Positions 1-6,036 of a stretch of DNA of 6,290 bases are shown piece by piece. The stretch lies in assembly GCA_947625995.1 (NCBI GenBank), contig CANQQN010000110.1, positions 1 to 6,290 on the forward strand, read 5' to 3'. The DNA is from an uncultured Lachnospiraceae bacterium (GTDB lineage: Bacteria > Bacillota > Clostridia > Lachnospirales > Lachnospiraceae). Numbering within the stretch: the first letter of the stretch is position 1; each line of letters opens with the position of its first letter. The notes beneath the pieces are model-generated. The model saw only the letters and a program-made list of their open reading frames with translations, ran no database searches and was not told the DNA's origin. A program made the translations under genes and the position numbers.

Positions 1-26
1 ACTTTTGACAGTGTTCGTCTTTTTTT
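1..26 (+). terminator. Partial intrinsic terminator of an upstream gene, cut by the window edge
   Basis: Bases 10-19 (AGTGTTCGTC) are followed directly by seven T residues at 20-26, the usual layout of the 3' arm and U-tract of a Rho-independent terminator. The first three bases of the window (ACT) pair with AGT at 10-12 around a TTTGAC loop, so the window seems to begin inside the hairpin. Only three base pairs are visible; the rest of the 5' arm would lie outside. The upstream gene cannot be named from this window, although spoIVB commonly precedes spo0A in Firmicutes. Confidence 0.45.
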
Positions 27-104
27 GCAGTCGATTTGTGCTGGGAAAACACAAAAAAATAAGAAATCCTGCCCAATTTAAACATTTTTTTCAAAACTGT
101 AACC

Positions 105-133
105 TTGAAGTAATCCCTTCACAAATTGATAAT
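105..133 (+). promoter_or_regulatory. Candidate sigma-A promoter P1 upstream of spo0A
   Basis: The -35 element TTGAAG (105-110, 4 of 6 consensus) and -10 element GATAAT (128-133, 5 of 6) are separated by exactly 17 bases. The region is AT-rich and noncoding. Transcription would start near 140, giving a leader of about 105 bases before spo0A. This is prediction by eye only. Confidence 0.4.
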
Positions 134-151
134 ACAATTAGTTTCCCAAAA

Positions 152-179
152 TTGACAGGAATATCGGTTTTAGGAAAAT
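152..179 (+). promoter_or_regulatory. Candidate second promoter P2 upstream of spo0A
   Basis: A perfect -35 hexamer TTGACA (152-157) is followed after 16 bases by GAAAAT (174-179, 4 of 6). The overlapping bases 155-163 (ACAGGAATA) match the sigma-H -35 pattern RnAGGAWWW, but I find no GAAT-type sigma-H -10 at the right distance, so a sigma-H assignment is not supported. Two tandem promoters would recall the vegetative and sporulation promoters of Bacillus spo0A, by analogy only. Confidence 0.35.
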
Positions 180-244
180 CTGCTTATTGAACCGCGGATG
201 TTCAATGAGGTTTGAGAAAAAAACATGATCAACAGGAGGGACAT

Positions 245-1042
245 ATGGAAAAGTTAAACATAGCGATTGCCGACGACAATGAGCATACTTTGAAGGTTTT
301 AAATGAAATGCTGTCAAAAGAAGACGATCTGCAGATCGTCGGTTCTGCAAATAACGGGGAAGACGCATACAGCCTGATCAAGCAAAAAAAGCCGGATGTG
401 GTGCTGTTGGATCTGGTCATGCCGAAAATGGACGCGATCAGCGTCATGGAGCGGATCAAGGAGGACAAGGATATCCAGTCCCCGCCTGATTTCATTGTGC
501 TGTCCGCCATCGGGCAGGAGTCGGTGACCGAAATCGCCATGAATTTTGGCGCGAAATTTTATATGATGAAGCCTTTTGACAACAAAACTGTGGTAAACCG
601 TATCAAAAACATCAAACGGCCCCAGTCTATCCTGAAGAATACGTCCGGCAGAAATGTGGTGGGCTATCGGGAGCAGCCGGAAGAAAAGAATCTTGAGGCG
701 GAGGTCACGGACATCATACATGAGATCGGCGTGCCTGCCCATATCAAGGGCTATCAGTATCTGCGGGACGCCATCATCATGTCTGTAAATGATATTGAAA
801 TGCTGGGTTCCATCACAAAAATTTTGTACCCAACCATCGCAAAGATGCATCAGACCACCCCGAGCCGTGTGGAACGCGCGATCCGGCACGCCATCGAGGT
901 TGCGTGGAGCCGCGGAAAAATGGATACCATCGACGCGTTATTTGGCTATACCATCAACAACGGAAAGGGAAAGCCCACCAATTCTGAATTTGTGGCGCTG
1001 ATAGCCGACAAGATCCGTTTAGAACACAAAAACAGAAGGTAA
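245..1042 (+). CDS. spo0A: Spo0A, sporulation transcription factor
   Basis: Master response regulator of sporulation entry. When phosphorylated it binds 0A-box DNA and activates or represses early sporulation and stationary-phase genes. The protein has 265 residues, close to the usual length (about 267 in Bacillus subtilis). Residues 1-122 form a receiver domain with the acidic pair D10/D11, phospho-acceptor D56 (in VVLLDLVMP), S87 and K109. A linker near 125-150 leads to the DNA-binding effector domain (about 151-262), which carries the family hallmark TPSRVERAIRHAIEVAW at 205-221 and the conserved GKGKPTNSEF at 240-249. The start at 245 is preceded by AGGAGG at 234-239 with a 5-base spacer; an in-frame TTG at 212 has no comparable site and would add 11 unconserved residues. 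One small oddity is A64 after M62-D63, where many relatives have glycine. No convincing terminator follows, so some readthrough into glgA is possible. Confidence 0.97.
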   Translation: MEKLNIAIADDNEHTLKVLNEMLSKEDDLQIVGSANNGEDAYSLIKQKKPDVVLLDLVMPKMDAISVMERIKEDKDIQSPPDFIVLSAIGQESVTEIAMNFGAKFYMMKPFDNKTVVNRIKNIKRPQSILKNTSGRNVVGYREQPEEKNLEAEVTDIIHEIGVPAHIKGYQYLRDAIIMSVNDIEMLGSITKILYPTIAKMHQTTPSRVERAIRHAIEVAWSRGKMDTIDALFGYTINNGKGKPTNSEFVALIADKIRLEHKNRR

Positions 1043-1089
1043 AATATGGGTTAAAATAACCAAAATTATGAAGAAAATGCTTTTATTCA

Positions 1090-1118
1090 TTGGAAAAAAG
1101 ATGTATAATATAGATAAT
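1090..1118 (+). promoter_or_regulatory. Candidate glgA promoter
   Basis: The -35 element TTGGAA (1090-1095, 4 of 6) and -10 element GATAAT (1113-1118, 5 of 6) have a 17-base spacer. A perfect TATAAT also lies at 1104-1109, but the bases 17 before it (TTTTAT, 1081-1086) are a poor -35. Either would start transcription some 30-45 bases before the glgA start codon. No 0A box (TGTCGAA type) is visible in this gap. Confidence 0.5.
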
Positions 1119-1157
1119 CTGTAGTAAAGCTAAAAACGTACATCAAGGAGGGTTCCA

Positions 1158-2594
1158 ATGAAAAGAGTATTATTTGTTGCTTCGGAATGCGTCCCGTTTA
1201 TCAAAACGGGCGGGCTGGCGGATGTTGTGGGTTCTCTTCCGAAGTGTTTCGATAAAGAGGAGTACGACGTGCGCGTGATCCTTCCCAAATACCAGTGCAT
1301 GAAGGAAGAGTGGAAGAGTCAGATGAAATACAAGGCTCACTTCTACATGAATCTTGCATGGAGAACGCAGTATGTAGGCGTGCTGGAAATGAAATACGAG
1401 GGGATCCAGTTTTACTTTATTGACAATGAATACTATTTTGCGGGGATGCAGCCCTATGGCAGGATTTACGAGGATGTGGAGAAATTCGCGTTTTTCTCAA
1501 AGGCAGTGTTGTCCGCCCTTCCCACGCTGGATTTCAAGCCGGATATCATTCACTGCCATGATTGGCAGACAGGACTGATCCCTGTGTTTTTGAAGGACCG
1601 TTTCCGGGAAAATGATTTCTACTGGAATATCAAGTCCATTATGACCATCCACAATCTGAAGTTTCAGGGTGTGTGGGATATTAAGACCATCCGCGATATC
1701 ACCGGTCTTCCGGAATATTATTTTACGCCGGATAAGCTGGAATTTAAAAAAGATGCCAATTACTTAAAAGGCGGTATTGTCTATGCGGACGCAGTGACTA
1801 CCGTAAGCCGTACTTATGCGGAGGAGATCAAGGATCCTTTCTATGGGGAGGGCCTTGAAGGTCTGATGCAGGCCCGTTCCAATTGCCTGACCGGCATTGT
1901 GAACGGTATCGACTATGAGGAATACGATCCTGCAACGGATAAATATATTGCCCATAATTATTCCGTTGAAAATTTCAGAAAAGAGAAGATCAAAAATAAG
2001 AGAGCTCTTCAGGAAGAGCTTGGTCTGCCGAAAGATGATAAGAAATTTATGATCGGCGTCGTTTCCAGACTGACAGACCAAAAGGGCTTTGACCTGATTG
2101 CGTATATTATGGATGAATTGTGTCAGGAGGATATTCAACTGGTGGTTCTTGGCACAGGAGAAGAGCGTTATGAAAATATGTTCCGTCATTTTGACTGGAA
2201 GTACAATGACAAGGTGAGAGCCAATATTTACTACTCGGAGGCTATGTCCCACAAGATCTACGCGTCCTGCGACGCATTTTTGATGCCGTCCCTGTTTGAG
2301 CCCTGCGGCCTGAGTCAGCTGATGAGCCTCAGGTACGGCACGGTACCCATTGTCCGCGAGACCGGCGGCCTGAAGGATACGGTGGAGCCCTACAATGAAT
2401 ATGAGGGCACCGGCACCGGCTTCGGATTCTGTAATTACAATGCCCACGAGATGCTGGGCATTATCCGCTATGCGAAGAAGATCTATGAGACAAAGAAGCG
2501 CGAGTGGAACAAGATCGTGGAGCGGGGTATGAAAGCAGATTTTTCATGGCACGCATCCGCAAAGCAGTATGAGGAGATCTACAAAAATCTTTAA
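1158..2594 (+). CDS. glgA: Glycogen synthase (ADP-glucose type, GT5)
   Basis: Cytoplasmic glycosyltransferase that moves glucose from ADP-glucose to the non-reducing end of an alpha-1,4-glucan, making glycogen (granulose in clostridia). The 478-residue length matches bacterial GlgA (477 in E. coli). Residues 1 to about 240 form the starch-synthase catalytic domain, opening with the sugar-nucleotide motif K16-T-G-G-L. The C-terminal GT-B half includes SRLTDQKGFDLI (303-314) with the conserved K309, the EPCGL motif starting at E381, and the second TGGL motif at 402-405. A ribosome site AAGGAGGG at 1145-1152 sits 5 bases before the ATG. No glgB, glgC, glgD or glgP gene is next to it, so the rest of the pathway must be encoded elsewhere. 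Its own promoter and a hairpin after the stop suggest a mostly single-gene transcript. Nothing appears truncated. Confidence 0.96.
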   Translation: MKRVLFVASECVPFIKTGGLADVVGSLPKCFDKEEYDVRVILPKYQCMKEEWKSQMKYKAHFYMNLAWRTQYVGVLEMKYEGIQFYFIDNEYYFAGMQPYGRIYEDVEKFAFFSKAVLSALPTLDFKPDIIHCHDWQTGLIPVFLKDRFRENDFYWNIKSIMTIHNLKFQGVWDIKTIRDITGLPEYYFTPDKLEFKKDANYLKGGIVYADAVTTVSRTYAEEIKDPFYGEGLEGLMQARSNCLTGIVNGIDYEEYDPATDKYIAHNYSVENFRKEKIKNKRALQEELGLPKDDKKFMIGVVSRLTDQKGFDLIAYIMDELCQEDIQLVVLGTGEERYENMFRHFDWKYNDKVRANIYYSEAMSHKIYASCDAFLMPSLFEPCGLSQLMSLRYGTVPIVRETGGLKDTVEPYNEYEGTGTGFGFCNYNAHEMLGIIRYAKKIYETKKREWNKIVERGMKADFSWHASAKQYEEIYKNL

Positions 2595-2603
2595 GCACAG
2601 AAT

Positions 2604-2635
2604 AAGAGAGCGTCTCAAGGTGAGGCGCTCTCTTT
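2604..2635 (+). terminator. Strong hairpin after glgA with a short T-run, likely (leaky) terminator
   Basis: The arms 2604-2616 and 2622-2634 pair over 13 bp (12 Watson-Crick and one G-T at 2613/2625) around the 5-base loop AAGGT (2617-2621). The T-run is only TTT (2633-2635, partly inside the stem), followed immediately by the ATG at 2636, so termination may be incomplete. The loop and 3' arm also hold GGTGAGG (2619-2625), the only Shine-Dalgarno-like sequence for the next gene. The element could therefore act both as glgA terminator and as a cover over the downstream start. Confidence 0.65.
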
Positions 2636-5080
2636 ATGAAAATCGCTATGAGAAAAACAGACTACACAAAAATCAAAATATCTGTGCGTGCCCTCGTAGA
2701 GTTTATCCTGCGGGAGGGTGATATAGAAGGCGCGCAGGGCAGCTTTAAGGACAAGGAAGCCATGCTCGCAGGCAGCCGTATCCACCGGAAGCTTCAGGGC
2801 AGGATGGGGTCTGCGTACAGGGCGGAGTATCCTCTGAAGGAAGAGTTCGACTGCGGGGAATTCTCGATCACGCTGGAGGGCCGTGCGGACGGGATCTGGC
2901 TTCAGGAAGAAGGTGTGACGGTAGATGAGATCAAAGGGATCTACCGTGATCTGGAGCATTTGGAGGCCCCTTATCCCCTTCACCTTGCGCAGGCAAGAGT
3001 TTATGCGTGGATCTATGCAAAACAGCATGATCTGGAACAGATCACAGTGCGTATGACCTATGCAAACCTTGATACCGAGGAAATCAAATATTTTTATGAG
3101 GCATATCCATTTTCACAACTGGATCAGTGGTTTCTGCCGGTGATCGGCGAATATGAAAAGTGGGCCCGGTTTCAATATGAATGGCGTCTGACCAGACAGG
3201 TGTCTATCCGCGAGCTTGCCTTTCCCTTTCCCTACAGGCAGGGGCAGAAGGAATTGGCGGCGGCGGTCTATCGCACGATCTACCATGGAAAACGATTGTT
3301 TATTCAGGCGCCTACCGGCGTAGGAAAGACGTTATCTACGGTGTTCCCCGCAGTCAAAGCGGTGGGAGAGGGCTTTGGGGAAAAAATCTTTTATCTCACC
3401 GCGAAGACGGTTACCCGCAGAGTGGCGGAGGAGGCGTTCATACAACTGGAGGCCGCGGGACTTTCTTATAAATTCATTACCCTAACCGCAAAAGAAAAGC
3501 TATGTGTCTGTGAGGAGACGGTCTGCGACCCGGAACATTGTCCCCGTGCGAAGGGACATTACGACAGAGTAAACGAGGCGATCTTTGCCCTTGTAAATGA
3601 ACAGCGCCACATTACAAGAGAGCTTCTGGAAAGCTATGGGGACAGATACAATGTTTGCCCCTTTGAGCTTTCGCTGGATGCGGCTTTGTGGTGCGACGGG
3701 ATCATCTGTGATTACAATTATGTGTTTGATCCAAGAGTGCGGCTGAAACGGTTTTTCGGAGAGGGCGTATCAGGAGAATATCTGTTTCTGGTAGATGAAG
3801 CCCACAATCTTGTGGACCGTGGCAGAAGCATGTTCAGCGCCAGACTCTGCAAGGAAGATTTTCTGGAAGTGAAGCGGGCGGTGCAGGCTGAGCGGCCCAA
3901 GCTTGCCAGACAACTGGAATCCGCCAACCGTCAGCTTCTTATGATGAAGCGGGAGTGCGAATCCTGTGAGGTGGTGGAATCTATCGAAAGCTTTGTCCTG
4001 TCCTTGATGAATGTGGCCGCCGAGACAGAAAAGTATCTGGAGGACCTGAAGGAAGGGACGCTTCGGGAACTGCTCCTGAATTTTTATTTTGGGGTGCGTA
4101 ATTTTCTGAATATCTATGACCGGCTGGATGAAAATTATGTGATCTATACGGAACTTTCTTCGGAGAAAGCGGACCGGGGGAATTTTTATCTGAAACTCTT
4201 ATGTGTGAATCCCGCGAAAAACCTGAATGAAGTGCTTGGAAAGGGCGTGGGCAGTATTTTGTTTTCCGCCACGTTGCTGCCGGTATCCTATTATCAGAAG
4301 CTGCTCAGCGGCAGAGAGGATGACTACGCGGTGTACGCGCCGTCGCCTTTCCCAAAGGAAAATAAAAAAATTCTTGTGGCCGGAGATGTGAGCAGCAAAT
4401 ATACACGCCGAAACCAGAGAGAATATGAGCGGATCGCCGCATACATCCAGACTATCTGTGCCTGTAAAAAAGGCAATTATATGGTGTTTTTCCCTTCTTA
4501 CCAGTTTATGGAACAGGTAGTCGGCTGCATGCGCGCGCAGGAGGGTACCCAGTATCTGCTGCAGAATCCGCAGATGACAGAAGCGGAACGGGAAGCATTT
4601 CTGGCCCGGTTTGACCGGGATGACCGGCAGACACTCATCGGCTTCTGCGTCATGGGCGGTATCTTCGGAGAGGGGATCGACCTGAAAGGAGAGCGGCTGA
4701 TCGGCGTGATCGTCGTAGGTACAGGACTGCCCCAGATTGACAATGAGGGAGAGCTTCTGAAAGCCTATTATGGGGAACATCTGGAGGACGGGTTTGCTTA
4801 TGCTTACCGGTATCCGGGTATGAATAAAGTGCTGCAGGCCGCGGGCCGCGTGATCCGTACCGCTGAGGACAAAGGCGTCATTGCCCTGCTGGATGAGCGA
4901 TTTCTGCAGCAGGAGTATCTGAGCCTTTTTCCAAGGGAATGGGACCGGTATACAAGATGCAGGTTGGACACGGTGGAAGGGGAGGTAAGACGCTTCTGGG
5001 AGGAGACGGATGTGCATGAGTCAGAAGACGGACGGCAGTCTACGCCGGAAGACTCGCTTCACAAAACGTCAGAGACATGA
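2636..5080 (+). CDS. PD-(D/E)XK nuclease-DinG/XPD-family DNA helicase fusion
   Basis: An 814-residue two-part enzyme predicted to unwind and cut DNA. Residues about 40-160 resemble RecB/AddB/Cas4-type nucleases: H50, D85 (in GRADG), E98-I-K100 and Q119-A-R-V-Y123 fit the H, D, (D/E)xK and QxxxY motifs. The rest is a superfamily 2 helicase of the Rad3/XPD/DinG group (COG1199 type): Walker A APTGVGKT 225-232, DEAH 387-390, SAT 544-546, and QAAGRVIRT 734-742 (motif VI). Between Walker A and DEAH lie cysteines C290, C292, C297, C302 and C341, the last in a CPFE context like the CPY ligand of XPD, so a 4Fe-4S cluster is likely. All core motifs look intact. The start at 2636 is chosen because GGTGAGG lies 10 bases upstream; M5 (2648) has no ribosome site but cannot be excluded. 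No promoter is visible in the 41-base gap after glgA. The gene is probably co-transcribed with the next one. Repair or recombination is the likely setting; the exact role is unknown. Confidence 0.9.
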   Translation: MKIAMRKTDYTKIKISVRALVEFILREGDIEGAQGSFKDKEAMLAGSRIHRKLQGRMGSAYRAEYPLKEEFDCGEFSITLEGRADGIWLQEEGVTVDEIKGIYRDLEHLEAPYPLHLAQARVYAWIYAKQHDLEQITVRMTYANLDTEEIKYFYEAYPFSQLDQWFLPVIGEYEKWARFQYEWRLTRQVSIRELAFPFPYRQGQKELAAAVYRTIYHGKRLFIQAPTGVGKTLSTVFPAVKAVGEGFGEKIFYLTAKTVTRRVAEEAFIQLEAAGLSYKFITLTAKEKLCVCEETVCDPEHCPRAKGHYDRVNEAIFALVNEQRHITRELLESYGDRYNVCPFELSLDAALWCDGIICDYNYVFDPRVRLKRFFGEGVSGEYLFLVDEAHNLVDRGRSMFSARLCKEDFLEVKRAVQAERPKLARQLESANRQLLMMKRECESCEVVESIESFVLSLMNVAAETEKYLEDLKEGTLRELLLNFYFGVRNFLNIYDRLDENYVIYTELSSEKADRGNFYLKLLCVNPAKNLNEVLGKGVGSILFSATLLPVSYYQKLLSGREDDYAVYAPSPFPKENKKILVAGDVSSKYTRRNQREYERIAAYIQTICACKKGNYMVFFPSYQFMEQVVGCMRAQEGTQYLLQNPQMTEAEREAFLARFDRDDRQTLIGFCVMGGIFGEGIDLKGERLIGVIVVGTGLPQIDNEGELLKAYYGEHLEDGFAYAYRYPGMNKVLQAAGRVIRTAEDKGVIALLDERFLQQEYLSLFPREWDRYTRCRLDTVEGEVRRFWEETDVHESEDGRQSTPEDSLHKTSET

Positions 5081-5090
5081 GGAGACACAT

Positions 5091-5837
5091 ATGAAATCTT
5101 ACAGAGAACAACTATTTGCTTATATAAAGAAAAAATATAAGGCCTCTCCGGAATACTTATGGAGGCGTTATCCCGGCTATGCGGTTTTCCGACATCAGGA
5201 TAATCAAAAGTGGTTTGCGCTTATCATGGATGTGCCGGGAAATAAGCTGGGATTGGAAACAGAAGAAATGGTGGATATTCTGAACGTAAAAATCCCGGAT
5301 CCGTTTCTTGCGGATATTCTGGCGCGGCAGGAAGGCTTTTTCCCGGGCTATCATATCAGGAAAGGAAACTGGCTCTCTATCTCACTGTATGGTGTAGTCA
5401 GTTTTGAGGAAATCTGCAGATGGCTGGAAGAGGGGTATATGGCAACCGCATCCGCAAAAACGAAGCAGGCGCGCAGGCCTGCAAAGGATTGGATCATTCC
5501 GGCCAATCCGAAGTATTATGACGTAGAAGCTGCATTTTCTAAAGAAAATGAGATCAACTGGAAACAGGGCAGGGGTATCAAAACGGGGGACACCGTGTTC
5601 CTATATATGGCTGCTCCGGTGTCAGCGATCCTTTATAAATGCAAGGTAACGAAAACGGATATTCCTTCCCCGTTTGATAATGGAAAAGTCCATATGACAA
5701 GTCTGATGAAGATAAAATTGCTGAAACGCTATAAACCGGATCAGTTTACTTTTGATGTGCTGGGAGAAAAGTATGGGATCCATGCAGTGAGAGGGCCGAG
5801 GGGGATTCCGGAAAGCTTAAGTGAGGCACTGAAATGA
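5091..5837 (+). CDS. MmcQ/YjbR-domain protein with C-terminal EVE/PUA-like domain
   Basis: A 248-residue cytoplasmic protein without signal peptide or membrane segment. Residues 1 to about 117 match the MmcQ/YjbR family (CyaY-like fold, putative DNA binding): note RRYPGYAVFRH (25-35), KWFALIMDVP (40-49), VDILNVK (61-67), and the G-Y-H-I-R-K-G-N-W-L-S-I stretch at 86-97. A basic linker (118-131) leads to a domain from about 132 onward with WIIPANPKYYDV (134-145), W157, the GD at 166-167, and a strand run VFLYMAAPVSAILYKC, which resembles EVE/PUA-like folds. The biochemical function is unknown. The start at 5091 is preceded by GAGGAGA (5079-5085), which overlaps the helicase stop codon; the in-frame ATG at 5010 overlaps the helicase gene and would add an unconserved basic extension. 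The 10-base gap implies one operon with the helicase. The EVE assignment comes from recognised sequence pattern and needs a profile check. Confidence 0.85.
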   Translation: MKSYREQLFAYIKKKYKASPEYLWRRYPGYAVFRHQDNQKWFALIMDVPGNKLGLETEEMVDILNVKIPDPFLADILARQEGFFPGYHIRKGNWLSISLYGVVSFEEICRWLEEGYMATASAKTKQARRPAKDWIIPANPKYYDVEAAFSKENEINWKQGRGIKTGDTVFLYMAAPVSAILYKCKVTKTDIPSPFDNGKVHMTSLMKIKLLKRYKPDQFTFDVLGEKYGIHAVRGPRGIPESLSEALK

Positions 5838-5939
5838 TTTTATCATGGAAAAACAGGAATCGGATGATAACAATATGCTGAGTTATCGGATAAATCCGGA
5901 ATAGAAAAGGAAAATCCTGACAAAATTATAGAAAAACAC

Positions 5940-5968
5940 AAGACAAGCCGGAATTTTTATTGTATACT
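5940..5968 (+). promoter_or_regulatory. Candidate sigma-A promoter for the DUF4250 unit
   Basis: AAGACA (5940-5945, 4 of 6 with the GACA half intact) and TATACT (5963-5968, 5 of 6) are separated by 17 bases. TG directly precedes the -10. Transcription would begin near 5975, about 10 bases before the leader hairpin, giving a leader of about 60 bases. Confidence 0.55.
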
Positions 5969-5984
5969 GTAAATGATAGGAAAA

Positions 5985-6013
5985 ATACACGCCGGAGGAT
6001 TTCGGGCGTGTAT
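5985..6013 (+). promoter_or_regulatory. Leader stem-loop upstream of the DUF4250 gene
   Basis: ATACACGCC (5985-5993) and GGCGTGTAT (6005-6013) form a perfect 9-bp stem with an 11-base loop. The loop contains GGAGGA (5994-5999), which copies the core of the real ribosome site downstream (GGGAGGA, 6024-6030). There is no T-run after the stem, so it is not a standard intrinsic terminator. It may stabilise the 5' end or serve as a regulatory RNA element. Confidence 0.6.
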
Positions 6014-6036
6014 CGATAATATGGGGAGGATACAAG

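Larger units (their letters stand above)
5838..6036. other. Intergenic region holding promoter and leader of the DUF4250 unit
   Basis: This stretch of 199 bases is AT-rich with no plausible gene. Its first 100 bases hold only a weak hairpin (GATAAC 5866-5871 with GTTATC 5882-5887, no T-run) and no convincing terminator for the upstream operon. The second half holds a promoter, a 9-bp hairpin and a ribosome site, listed separately. Confidence 0.7.

Noticed and set aside
29..36. Possible 0A box (AGTCGAT) before spo0A
   Set aside because: Only five of seven positions match TGTCGAA, and it is far upstream of the predicted promoters.
5..190. Open frame of 61 codons before spo0A
   Set aside because: No ribosome site, starts inside the likely terminator, overlaps both candidate promoters, and the peptide resembles translated AT-rich noncoding DNA.
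212..244. In-frame TTG start extending Spo0A by 11 residues
   Set aside because: The extension covers the AGGAGG ribosome site used by the ATG at 245, and the ATG gives the normal family N-terminus.
1049..1061. GGTTA-AAA-TAACC hairpin after spo0A
   Set aside because: Only a 5-bp AT-rich stem with a 3-base loop and no T-run; too weak for a terminator.
1764..2447. Long open frame (227 codons) on the - strand inside glgA
   Set aside because: Lies fully antisense to a clearly conserved gene, with no recognisable protein family or ribosome site.
4199..5017. Open frame of 272 codons on the - strand inside the helicase gene
   Set aside because: Antisense to the conserved helicase motifs V and VI; composition is typical of a mirror frame and no domain is recognisable.
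5010..5090. Upstream ATG extending the MmcQ-EVE protein by 27 residues
   Set aside because: The extension overlaps the helicase coding end, is unlike the family N-terminus, and lacks a ribosome site, while the ATG at 5091 has a good one.
5866..5887. GATAAC/GTTATC hairpin after the MmcQ-EVE gene
   Set aside because: Six base pairs, mostly A-T, with a 10-base loop and no T-run; not a convincing terminator or repeat element.
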